Shown: positions 1 to 6,070, numbered from the stretch's first letter. The stretch is DNA of 6,149 bases from Leptofilum sp965368765 (GCA_965368765.1 CBDUOF010000357.1:1-6149), one strand, 5' to 3'. The notes: generated from the sequence alone by a model not told the origin. Program-made: numbers and translations.

Positions 1-508
1 AGAGTAGCGTCAGCGGCGGGAGCCACCAAAGCACCCGAGTACGCCATTGGCCCTCTTTCACCCGCTCCACGATGAGAACGAAAACGGCCGTTAAGAACAA
101 ATTAAATATCTGCGGTCGCGCCCCCCAAACAATGGCGGAGGTAATGGCAGCAAGGAGAACAATGAAGGCAGGGAGATACGGTCGTCCGGCACAAGCCAGA
201 TACAGCAACCAGTAAGTCAGTGCCGTAAGCCCAGCAAAGAAGAGAATCAGCCCGGGCAGTCCACCCGCCAAATACACCAGCCACATGATCAATTGGGAGA
301 GCCATTCGTGCGTCACCCAGGTATTTTGCGGCACGGTAAAAGTGAACACATCTTGCGCCGGGATGCCGTGTTGCAAAATGTATTCCCCAGTTCGCAGATG
401 CCACCACATATCCGGGTCCAGCGTCTCGCGCACCGCCATCGTAAAGAGGGCAATGGCAAACAGGGCCACAAATAATCGTTTGGTGTTCAATAAGCTGGGT
501 TTAGTCAC
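1..508 (-). CDS. Multi-pass membrane glycosyltransferase, GT-C/GT39-like (3' end outside window)
   Basis: The reading frame is open from a GTG at 508 to the left edge, giving 169 codons of an incomplete protein. An in-frame TGA 30 bases upstream limits the start, and no ATG or TTG lies between, so GTG is the best start although no clear Shine-Dalgarno sequence precedes it. Residues 11-26 form a first membrane helix. It is followed by an extracytoplasmic-type loop with DPDMWWHLR (31-39) and later WVTHEWLSQ (64-72). Further hydrophobic segments lie near 73-91, 93-107, 112-128 and 136-147. Acidic residues just after the first helix, within many helices, are typical of GT-C fold enzymes (GT39/ArnT-like) that take sugars from polyprenyl-phosphate donors. 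Sugar and acceptor cannot be read. It lies 74 bases after the methyltransferase and probably belongs to the same transcript, which fits the upstream polyprenyl-phosphate sugar synthase. Family-level call only; an uncharacterised membrane protein is the alternative. Confidence 0.75.
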   Translation of the reverse strand, partial: MTKPSLLNTKRLFVALFAIALFTMAVRETLDPDMWWHLRTGEYILQHGIPAQDVFTFTVPQNTWVTHEWLSQLIMWLVYLAGGLPGLILFFAGLTALTYWLLYLACAGRPYLPAFIVLLAAITSAIVWGARPQIFNLFLTAVFVLIVERVKEGQWRTRVLWWLPPLTLL

Positions 509-582
509 AATGAGACACGGTACTAGGAAACTCTGTCAGCTAAAATTACGCAGCAGGCTGGGGGAAGCGTTTAATTCGCAAA

Positions 583-1491
583 CTAATACGGCCGTTTGGC
601 ATACACCGTAAACAAATCGCCAAAGTTTAAAGGCACAGCCACATGACCCAGCCCCAGACCGTTGACAACCCAGTTGGCTAATCGACCCAGCGGGCGGCTC
701 ATTGCCTCCACACGGCTAACCAGGTAGTTCAGCCGCAGGTAACGCCCCTCCGCACCTGACGAAACGACTTCAAATCCATTTTTCTCTAGCATTTGGCGCA
801 ATGTTTTTTGGCTAAAGTAATGAATGTGCATGTCCATCAGCCAGGGCCAGCGCCCCCTCATCAGCCGAGCCATCAGGCTGTCGATGTCCATTGTGTGCAC
901 CACCAGCCAGCCACCCGGCTCCAGCAGGTTATATGCTTTGCCAATCTCACCAGATGGATCAGCCACGTGCTCTATCACGTCCCACATCGTCACGACGTCA
1001 AACTGCTTGCCAACCAGTTCCGCAGCGTCTTGCGTACCGTGGATCACCGGCACACCTTGTCGCTGAGCCAGGCTCGCAGCCCACTCTGAAGGCTCCACGC
1101 CACATGCTTGCCAGCCAGCCTGCACGGCCGTTTCCACAAACACACCAATGTAGGCGCCTACGTCCAGCAGGGAACGGCCGTTTGCCTGGCCCACCCGTTT
1201 TTCCATCGACCGCAAATGCTTTTGGAAGGTGAGTTCCCGACCAGCCCGCTCTTCCACGTAGGTTTCGTCGGTAACGGCCGTATACGCCTCCAAAATCTCA
1301 TCGCCAGACCAGCGTGGGTTGGCATACACATAGCCACAATGTTTACATTGCACGATTTGGGCATGATGCCCATAACCCGGATTTGTACAGGAAAAGGCAT
1401 CGACTTCTAACTGTTCTTTAGGCTGAATGGTGGAGGGAAACCGCACCACATATTCGTCCCGGCCACATAAATTACACTGTATGTTTATCAT
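583..1491 (-). CDS. Class I SAM-dependent methyltransferase with N-terminal zinc ribbon
   Basis: The product has 302 residues. The N-terminus has two CxxC pairs (C6/C9 and C49/C52), a likely zinc ribbon of the kind found ahead of Methyltransf_23-type domains in sugar and glycan methyltransferases. The SAM-binding core follows: motif I LLDVGAYIG (108-116), an acidic residue at the end of strand 2 (E133 in GVEPS), and FDVVTMWDVIEHVADP (164-179) carrying the usual post-motif WDVIEH. LLEPGGWLVV (189-198) and HYFSQKTLRQMLEKNGF (224-240) match the late Rossmann strands and the typical C-terminal helix. Motif I has AY where DVGCGxG is more common. The ATG overlaps the stop of the glycosyltransferase gene upstream (ATGA, 1488-1491), so translation is probably coupled. 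Context suggests methylation of a sugar, lipid-linked intermediate or glycan end; the substrate is not visible. The gene contains four copies of the ACGGCCGT palindrome. Length is normal for the family and nothing appears broken. Confidence 0.9.
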   Translation of the reverse strand: MINIQCNLCGRDEYVVRFPSTIQPKEQLEVDAFSCTNPGYGHHAQIVQCKHCGYVYANPRWSGDEILEAYTAVTDETYVEERAGRELTFQKHLRSMEKRVGQANGRSLLDVGAYIGVFVETAVQAGWQACGVEPSEWAASLAQRQGVPVIHGTQDAAELVGKQFDVVTMWDVIEHVADPSGEIGKAYNLLEPGGWLVVHTMDIDSLMARLMRGRWPWLMDMHIHYFSQKTLRQMLEKNGFEVVSSGAEGRYLRLNYLVSRVEAMSRPLGRLANWVVNGLGLGHVAVPLNFGDLFTVYAKRPY

Positions 1492-2240
1492 GATGAGGAA
1501 ATTGGCACTTCGGGTCGCCTTGGTTCGCCACCCCGCAGCCGACGAAACGCTAGCCGCAGCAGCGTGTACTGCGCCTTAATCACTTCATTGCGCGAAATCT
1601 TAGTTTGCCCTTTGCGGCGATCTTCAAACGTAATGGGCACTTCGCCAATTTGCCAACCGCGCCGCTGGCACATAAAAAGCATCTCTACCAGAAAGGAGTA
1701 GCCACTGGAAAACACGCGCTTCAGCGGAATCGACTCCAGAACCTCACGCCGGTACAGCCTGAAGCCAGCCGTCGCATCACGTGCCCGTAGCCCTAGCAAA
1801 GAGCGGGCAACAAAGTTGGCCCCTTTACTAAGCATAACGCGCTTCCAACTACAGTTGCGCTGCCCGCCGCCGGCCACATAGCGGGAACCAATCACGACAT
1901 GTTTTTGTTTGCTCAAGGCAATCATATCTGGAATGTAGCGCGGATTGTGGGAAAAATCGGCATCCATCGTCATGATGCGTTTGGCACCGATGGACAATGC
2001 CTTATTGAACCCAGCAATATAAGCTGTGCCTAGCCCCAACTTACCAGGGCGATGCACCGCATGCACACGTCCTGGATATTTGGCCACCCACGTATCGGCG
2101 AGCTGCCCTGTCCCGTCTGGCGAATTATCATCCACTACAATCACGCCAATCTCCACGGGCAATGCCAGTAGCTGGGTGATGAGATCATCCAAATTATCAG
2201 CTTCGTTATAGGTTGGCACAATTACAAAACTATCTGTCAT
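1488..2240 (-). CDS. Family 2 glycosyltransferase, polyprenyl-phosphate sugar synthase (DPM1-like)
   Basis: The product has 250 residues, cytoplasmic or membrane-associated, with no membrane helix. It shows the GT-A signature set: PTYNE (9-13), VVDDNSPDGT (35-44), the metal-binding DxD as MDADFSHNP (92-100), GSRY (118-121), DATAGFRLYRR (155-165) and FEDRRKGQTKIS (206-217). These match dolichol/polyprenol-phosphate mannose synthases, which move a sugar from a nucleotide sugar to polyprenyl phosphate. Length fits the single-domain soluble class, without the C-terminal membrane helices or GtrA-like part seen in others. The C-terminal tail is arginine-rich (RLAFRRLRGGEPRR), which could help membrane contact. 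Mannose is the usual sugar, but glucose or others cannot be excluded. The ATG has a good GAAGG site 8 bases upstream and a promoter candidate before that, so this is likely the first gene of a three-gene unit with the methyltransferase and the GT-C-like protein. Confidence 0.92.
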   Translation of the reverse strand: MTDSFVIVPTYNEADNLDDLITQLLALPVEIGVIVVDDNSPDGTGQLADTWVAKYPGRVHAVHRPGKLGLGTAYIAGFNKALSIGAKRIMTMDADFSHNPRYIPDMIALSKQKHVVIGSRYVAGGGQRNCSWKRVMLSKGANFVARSLLGLRARDATAGFRLYRREVLESIPLKRVFSSGYSFLVEMLFMCQRRGWQIGEVPITFEDRRKGQTKISRNEVIKAQYTLLRLAFRRLRGGEPRRPEVPISSS

Positions 2241-2248
2241 AGCATTAA

Positions 2249-2253
2249 CCTTC
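2249..2253 (-). promoter_or_regulatory. Ribosome binding site of the DPM1-like gene
   Basis: On the minus strand GAAGG lies 8 bases before the ATG at 2240. It supports this start. A second ATG two bases further upstream is out of frame and meets a stop after one more codon (ATG-CTA-TGA), so it is not the gene's start. Confidence 0.7.
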
Positions 2254-2268
2254 TATAAAAAGTGGCCG

Positions 2269-2297
2269 ATTGTAACGGTTACTCTACGGTCAAACAA
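2269..2297 (-). promoter_or_regulatory. Possible sigma70-type promoter for the glycan cassette
   Basis: Minus strand: TTGTTT (2292-2297), a 17-base spacer, then TACAAT (2269-2274, one base off TATAAT). Transcription would begin near 2262, giving a leader of roughly 20 bases with the GAAGG site inside it. The -35 box is weak (3 of 6 bases match TTGACA). The position, in the gap before the first gene of a closely packed unit, is the main support. Confidence 0.4.
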
Positions 2298-2318
2298 CTA
2301 TTCATTACGGCCGTTTAA

Positions 2319-2592
2319 GCAAATCGCCAGGAGGAAATTGAAATAGACGTCACTGAAACTTTCTCAAGGTATCGACCGGAACAACCGTCGCTGGCGACAT
2401 GTTAGAAGTCTGGCAGGGGAAGGTGTTTGAGTGGTTGTCAATAAGGTTACCGATGGGTTTTGGGGTGCGTCTAGTGGAAATAACACCTGCTATTGATGAT
2501 CTAGGTTGGTTGGATGACGATAGCGCAGCCATCTGTATTGCGGAACTGCGTCAGGATATGGCCGTATCCAACAAAGTCTGGGCGCTGACGGC
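2319..2592 (+). pseudogene. Possible decayed plus-strand gene fragment in the 352-base gap
   Basis: The gap 2241-2592 holds no intact gene I recognise. On the plus strand two frames look protein-like in succession. Positions 2319-2402 read EEIEIDVTETFSRYRPEQ with flanking residues, ending in TAG at 2403. Positions 2357-2592 in another frame read on through EVWQGKVFEWLSIRLPMGFG and LGWLDDDSAAICIAELRQD. The second frame stays open antisense into the neighbouring gene, but there it becomes serine-rich, as antisense frames often do. A perfect AGGAGG (2329-2334) sits before the first segment, yet only ATT (2337) or a TTG that stops after one codon follows it at a proper distance. This pattern fits a small gene broken by a frameshift and start loss. 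I do not recognise the family. Minus-strand frames here are short or unconvincing. It could also be ordinary intergenic DNA that happens to be open. Confidence 0.25.
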
Positions 2593-3756
2593 TCAAGCTC
2601 CGCCGTCGCTGTCCCCTCCAAAGTCAATAAGCCCGCGCTCTAACGCCTCTTCCAGAGAAATTCCTCTTACCTCAGCACCGTCCTCGGCATCGGCCGTGTC
2701 CCAAAATGCATCCAAATCCGGCGTGTCCGCAATGGGTTCATCGTCACCAGTCAATAAATCCATCAGTTCATCCGGGGCAATGTCTAAGTAATCTGCAGGG
2801 GGCGGGTCATTTTCACTAACTGTTTGTATGGGGTCGGGAGTTGTTGGCATTGGGTCCGGCATAGGAACGGCCGTTCCTGGCTCGGTATCGGCTTCCTCAA
2901 CAACATGAGGGGCAACCTCGGCCGGCGATGTGGCTTCTGCGGGCGTCTGCAGTGCCGGCAGCATGGTTACGAGCTCCTTGATAGCGCGCTGGGTAAAGAC
3001 CCAGATCGTCCCAATACGGCCTCGGCGTGCGGCCATATCAAAGAAGAGGGTTAAAAAGTGACCGCGTCCTACGTTGGCGCAATAAAATTCAAAATCATCA
3101 CCCACATGATATTGTAAAGTGAACGGTTCCGTCGCGCCCAGCTCATCTGCCAGCAAAAAGCTGTTTCGCAAATTATCGGCCACAATGCCCATCAATTTTT
3201 GCAAATCAAACTGACGGCCGTCTCCAGCTGAAAAGACGATCTCGCCTAAAGTGGATGCCAAAGTTAAATGCATGGCTCCGGTATCCACCCGTAATGAGTC
3301 CAGTCGGCGCTGCAAACTATCGGAAACGGCCGTAGCCACGGGCGCAGCCACAACTGGATTCACCGGTGGCAGCGCAGCAGATTCGCCATAAAGTGCTGTA
3401 TGAACGGCCGTTAACACGCTGTCTGTATCCAAAGGTTTTTGAAAATACCGGTACACCCCTAAATCAGTTGCTTCCTTGCGCCCCTGATTCGACGAATACG
3501 CCGTAATCATTATCACCGGCATCTCACGACCCAAAGTCTTGACCCGTCGAACCAAATCAAACCCACTCATTCCCGGCAAACGTACATCCGTAATCAATAA
3601 ATCAAATGGAGCGCGGCGAAGCTCTAGCAAACCCTCCTCAGCCGAAGGCACTGCCAACACTTCGCAATCCTGGTTAGACAGCTCCAGCATCGATCGCAAA
3701 AACTCCAGCATCTCAAAATGATCATCAACTACCAAAATTTGTTTCGCATCTGCCAT
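2593..3756 (-). CDS. Response regulator: receiver domain + roadblock/LC7-like domain + acidic tail
   Basis: I start this gene at the ATG at 3756 (MADAKQILVVDD, 387 residues), not the in-frame TTG at 3783: the ATG gives the normal short lead into a receiver, has a weak GGA 7 bases upstream, and the TTG has no ribosome site. The receiver (about 5-122) is complete: acidic pair D11-D12, phosphorylation site D57 in TDVRLPGMSG, T85 and K107 in FQKPL. After an alanine/proline/valine linker comes a region (about 148-266) resembling roadblock/LC7 domains, with FSAGDGRQFDL, a long helix DNLRNSFLLADELG and strands FTLQYHVGDDFEFYCANVG and GRIGTIWVFTQ. The last 120 residues are rich in P, D, E and T, ending in a short helical element ISLEEALERGLIDF (366-379). 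There is no DNA-binding domain, so the output is probably by protein contact, perhaps with a small GTPase or kinase partner. Single-gene unit with its own promoter. The receiver call is firm; roadblock is by pattern only. Confidence 0.85.
   Translation of the reverse strand: MADAKQILVVDDHFEMLEFLRSMLELSNQDCEVLAVPSAEEGLLELRRAPFDLLITDVRLPGMSGFDLVRRVKTLGREMPVIMITAYSSNQGRKEATDLGVYRYFQKPLDTDSVLTAVHTALYGESAALPPVNPVVAAPVATAVSDSLQRRLDSLRVDTGAMHLTLASTLGEIVFSAGDGRQFDLQKLMGIVADNLRNSFLLADELGATEPFTLQYHVGDDFEFYCANVGRGHFLTLFFDMAARRGRIGTIWVFTQRAIKELVTMLPALQTPAEATSPAEVAPHVVEEADTEPGTAVPMPDPMPTTPDPIQTVSENDPPPADYLDIAPDELMDLLTGDDEPIADTPDLDAFWDTADAEDGAEVRGISLEEALERGLIDFGGDSDGGA
2863..2878. repeat. 16-bp perfect palindrome around an ACGGCCGT core
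   Basis: AGGAACGGCCGTTCCT is fully self-complementary over 16 bases and lies in the part of the response-regulator gene encoding the low-complexity tail (residues GTAVP). A close relative, GGATATGGCCGTATCC at 2554-2569, is a 16-base palindrome with one mismatched pair. Neither has a T run beside it, so terminator function is unlikely. Confidence 0.8.
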
Positions 3757-3768
3757 AATCAAATCCGT

Positions 3769-3887
3769 TATCAAGTCTGCCAATTACAGGTAAAGTCGTC
3801 GTTTTTTCGTACGTAAAGCAGAAAAACGGCCGTTGTCCAACCAATTTAAAGAGCCTTCAACCGTTGCCCATTATAAAGTCTGCCAAT
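3769..3887 (-). repeat. Direct repeat pair in the response-regulator leader (15 of 16 bases)
   Basis: The minus-strand sequence ATTGGCAGACTT-K-ATA (K = T or G) occurs at 3872-3887 and 3769-3784, 103 bases apart, with one difference. The upstream copy runs into the TATAAT of the promoter at 3870-3875. The downstream copy ends just before the weak ribosome site of the response-regulator gene. Both copies are followed a few bases on by AACGG. They could be two binding sites for one regulator or a duplicated promoter segment. Confidence 0.5.
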
Positions 3888-3899
3888 GCAATAAGACAA
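3870..3899 (-). promoter_or_regulatory. Sigma70-type promoter for the response-regulator gene
   Basis: Minus strand: TTGTCT (3894-3899, 4 of 6 bases match TTGACA), an 18-base spacer, then a perfect TATAAT (3870-3875). Transcription would start near 3863, leaving a leader of about 105 bases that contains an AACGGCCGTT copy and the second half of a direct repeat. It sits immediately past the terminator of the peptide-transporter operon, as expected for an independent unit. Confidence 0.6.
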
Positions 3900-3904
3900 G
3901 CATG

Positions 3905-3933
3905 AAAAAAGGCCTGCATAGGCAGACCTTTTT
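3905..3933 (-). terminator. Rho-independent terminator of the Opp/Dpp operon
   Basis: On the minus strand a stem of GGTCTGC with GCAGGCC, loop CTAT, is extended by five A-T pairs and ends in six Ts. One pair is G-U in RNA, which makes the minus-strand transcript form a complete stem; the plus-strand version would have an A-C mismatch. It lies about 40 bases after the OppF stop, so it ends the transporter transcript. Confidence 0.85.
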
Positions 3934-3973
3934 ACTATTAAGGAAGTCAAACTAAAAAAACAGGGCCAACACA

Positions 3974-5056
3974 TCAAACTTCAACAATAATGGCCCGATC
4001 CTTCAAATTCTCACGAGTCAATTTACTGGCGCCCTTCTCGCCGGTTTCCAGCAGCCAACAAGCCGCATAATGTTCTTCGCCATAATCTTTAAACGGTGGC
4101 TCTTCCTGCGAGCATTTGTCAAAAGCCAGGGGGCAGCGCGTATGGAAGCGGCAGCCCGTCGGCGGATTCAATGGACTGGGCACGTCGCCTTCCAAAATCA
4201 CGCGCTGTCGCCGCAATGTGGGATCAGGAATCGGGATTGCGGACATCAGCGCCTGGGTATAAGGGTGCAGCGGATCACGATACAAATCATCACGAGACGC
4301 CATCTCCACCATCTTACCCAAATACATCACCCCAACGCGGTCACTAAAATGCTCGACAACACTCAAATTATGGGCAATAAACAAATAAGTCAGGCCAAAA
4401 TCTTTTTGTAGCTCCCGCAAAATATTTAATACCTGTGCCTGAATGGACACGTCCAAAGCCGATACTGGTTCATCACACACAATAAATTTCGGCCGTAATG
4501 CCAAAGCACGGGCAATACCAATGCGCTGGCGTTGCCCACCAGAAAATTCATGCGGATAGCGTCGGGCGTGATCTGCACGCATCCCCACACGGGTCAGCAT
4601 CTCTACGACAATATCATACCGCTCTTGCGAATTCTTATCCGTATGAATGCGCAAACCTTCTGCAATACTTTCTCCAATTGGCATCCGTGGATCCAGAGAA
4701 GAATAGGGGTCTTGGAAAATAATCTGAATGCTTCGGCGCATTTTCTTCAGTTGCGAAGCATTGAGGTCAAACAAATCCTGACCATCAAAAACAACCTGAC
4801 CAGAAGTCGCGGGAATCAGTCGCAGAATCGTACGGCCGATTGTCGTTTTGCCACAGCCAGATTCACCAACAAGGCCAAATGTTTCGCCCTCATAAATAAA
4901 AAATGATACATCATCAACCGCTTTTACCCACGCTTTGACCCGCTGCAACAAACCTGCACGAACCGGAAAATATTTAACAACGTTATTGACCTCAAGCAGA
5001 ACCCGTTTGTTCTTATTCTTCTTTGCACTGAGGTCTTGTTTTATTACGTCTTCCAT
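3974..5056 (-). CDS. oppF: Peptide ABC transporter ATP-binding protein, OppF/DppF type
   Basis: The product is a 360-residue cytoplasmic ATPase that powers oligopeptide or dipeptide import with OppD. Visible motifs: Walker A GESGCGKT (64-71), Q-loop FQDPYSSLDP with Q115, signature SGGQRQR (172-178), Walker B FIVCDE (191-196), D-loop SALD and switch histidine H229. The C-terminal Oligo_HPY region follows, with HPYTQAL (264-270) and cysteines C302, C308, C315 and C333 in the CRFHTRC...C...C pattern linked to an iron-sulfur cluster in this subgroup. The frame is open up to an ATG at 5113, but those 19 extra codons overlap oppD. The ATG at 5056 has GGAG at 7 bases and gives a normal N-terminus. 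It begins one base after the oppD stop, so translation is probably coupled. The early EVNNVVKYFPVRAG resembles OppF/DppF. Opp and Dpp cannot be told apart from sequence alone. Confidence 0.93.
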   Translation of the reverse strand: MEDVIKQDLSAKKNKNKRVLLEVNNVVKYFPVRAGLLQRVKAWVKAVDDVSFFIYEGETFGLVGESGCGKTTIGRTILRLIPATSGQVVFDGQDLFDLNASQLKKMRRSIQIIFQDPYSSLDPRMPIGESIAEGLRIHTDKNSQERYDIVVEMLTRVGMRADHARRYPHEFSGGQRQRIGIARALALRPKFIVCDEPVSALDVSIQAQVLNILRELQKDFGLTYLFIAHNLSVVEHFSDRVGVMYLGKMVEMASRDDLYRDPLHPYTQALMSAIPIPDPTLRRQRVILEGDVPSPLNPPTGCRFHTRCPLAFDKCSQEEPPFKDYGEEHYAACWLLETGEKGASKLTRENLKDRAIIVEV

Positions 5057-5057
5057 A

Positions 5058-6062
5058 TTAATTCTCCGCTCCTTCTTCGTACAGCCAGCAGCGAACCTTC
5101 CGATTGGGACCAATCACCTTCAGTTCTGGCTCCTCTTCCGTACAGATTTCCAGGTTATTTTCAATCCGAGGCAAGCACCGAGGGGCAAACTTACACCCCT
5201 GGGGTAAATTAATAAGGTTTGGCACCGAACCAGGAATTGTCACCAAATCCTTCTCAGATTGTCCTAAAACAGGGGTTGACCCAATCAAAGCGGCCGTATA
5301 CGGGTGTTTCGGCGAATCAAAAAGTTCTATAATGGGTGATTCCTCGACAATACGACCGGCATACATCACCACCACGCGATCACACATCTCGGCCACAACA
5401 CCCAGGTCGTGTGTAATCAAAATAATTGACGTTTCCATTTTGGAACGTAAGTTGCGCATCAAATCAAGAATCTGAGCCTGAATCGTCACGTCCAATGCGG
5501 TCGTCGGCTCATCAGCAATCAACAGCTCAGGCACACAAGCCAGCGCCATCGCAATCATCACTCGCTGAGCCATACCACCAGACATTTCATGCGGAAATGA
5601 ATTCACCCGCGATTCTGGTTCCGGAATCCCAACCATGCTAAGCAACTCAACCGCTCGCTTCTGACCCGCTTCCTTACCCAAATCCTGGTGAATAAACAAC
5701 ACCTCAGAAAGCTGATCGCCCACCTTAAACACCGGATTCAAACAGCTTTGTGGTTGTTGAAAAATCATCGATATCCGATTTCCCCGAATTTTAACCATTC
5801 GAGATTCCGGTATCTGCAAAAGATCTTGATTATCAAAAATAATTTGACCCTCAACAACTTTACCAGGCTGTCCAACCAGACGCATAATAGATAGAGAAGT
5901 CACACTTTTGCCACAGCCAGACTCTCCTACAATACCCAACACCTCACCTCGTTGAACGTGAAAGTCAATACCATCGACCGCACGTACAACGCCGGACTCA
6001 GTAAAAAATTGAGTCTTGAGGCTTTTCACTTCAAGAATGTTTTCTTTAATGTTTTTCTCCAC
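5058..6062 (-). CDS. oppD: Peptide ABC transporter ATP-binding protein, OppD/DppD type
   Basis: The product is a 334-residue cytoplasmic ATPase, partner of OppF in a peptide importer. Motifs: Walker A GESGCGKS (46-53), Q-loop MIFQQPQSCLNP (99-110), signature SGGMAQR (161-167), Walker B LLIADEPTTALD (180-191) and H218 in ITHDLG. The Oligo_HPY region starts at HPYTAALIGSTP (253-264). Four cysteines (C290, C296, C307, C325) match the cluster pattern of the family, though the C296-C307 gap of ten residues is longer than the six in OppF next door. FQQP and SGGM separate it from OppF, which has FQDP and SGGQ. The start is GTG at 6062, with GAGG 8 bases upstream; there is no better ATG in frame. It begins 32 bases after the permease stop, and its own TAA lies one base before the oppF ATG. 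The symbol is by family; dppD fits equally well. Confidence 0.93.
   Translation of the reverse strand: MEKNIKENILEVKSLKTQFFTESGVVRAVDGIDFHVQRGEVLGIVGESGCGKSVTSLSIMRLVGQPGKVVEGQIIFDNQDLLQIPESRMVKIRGNRISMIFQQPQSCLNPVFKVGDQLSEVLFIHQDLGKEAGQKRAVELLSMVGIPEPESRVNSFPHEMSGGMAQRVMIAMALACVPELLIADEPTTALDVTIQAQILDLMRNLRSKMETSIILITHDLGVVAEMCDRVVVMYAGRIVEESPIIELFDSPKHPYTAALIGSTPVLGQSEKDLVTIPGSVPNLINLPQGCKFAPRCLPRIENNLEICTEEEPELKVIGPNRKVRCWLYEEGAEN
5064..5067 (-). promoter_or_regulatory. Ribosome binding site deciding the OppF start
   Basis: GGAG on the minus strand, 7 bases before the ATG at 5056 and inside the last codons of oppD. It favours that start over the in-frame ATG at 5113, which would add 19 atypical residues overlapping oppD. 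Confidence 0.7.
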
Positions 6063-6070
6063 TGTCTCTG

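Larger units (their letters stand above)
84..3833. repeat. Dispersed palindromic octamer ACGGCCGT, 11 exact copies
   Basis: Exact copies begin at 84, 588, 1124, 1174, 1274, 2307, 2867, 3214, 3326, 3404 and 3826. Five carry the longer palindrome AACGGCCGTT (84, 1174, 2867, 3404, 3826), and most others keep one flanking A or T. Nine lie in genes and two (2307, 3826) in gaps. In genes, six are read as ACG-GCC-GTN (Thr-Ala-Val), two as NAC-GGC-CGT (Asn/Asp-Gly-Arg) and one as CGG-CCG (Arg-Pro), so all three codon phases occur. Near copies keeping the GGCCG or GGCCGT core are at 2558, 2690, 4489, 4832 and 5290. The span given covers the first to last exact copy; the copies are scattered, not tandem. 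Confidence 0.9.

Noticed and set aside
102..407. 101-codon minus-strand frame at the left end
   Set aside because: It is an alternative frame of the membrane glycosyltransferase; the frame starting at 508 stays open to the edge and has clear helices and the DPDMWWHLR loop.
1124..1281. Regular 50- and 100-base spacing of three palindrome copies
   Set aside because: Starts at 1124, 1174 and 1274 give round numbers, but the other intervals (504, 536, 1033, 560, 347, 112, 78, 422) show no period, so this is probably chance. The copies are also too short and irregular for a CRISPR array.
2350..2532. 60-codon minus-strand frame in the gap
   Set aside because: The translation is rich in S, T, P and N with no protein-like pattern, and no ribosome site precedes it; the plus-strand reading of the same DNA looks more like protein.
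2587..2607. GACGGC/GCCGTC inverted repeat over the response-regulator stop as a terminator
   Set aside because: Stem of only six pairs with a nine-base loop and no T run after it on either strand.
3757..3783. TTG start extending the response regulator by nine residues
   Set aside because: No ribosome site before the TTG, and the ATG at 3756 gives the usual short lead into a receiver domain. The extension also runs through one copy of the direct repeat.
4070..4906. Long open frames on the plus strand opposite oppF
   Set aside because: They are antisense to a gene with complete ABC ATPase motifs, and their translations lack any recognisable domain.
5057..5113. Upstream ATG for OppF giving 19 extra residues
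   Set aside because: It would overlap oppD by 56 bases with residues atypical of the family; the ATG at 5056 has a well-placed GGAG.
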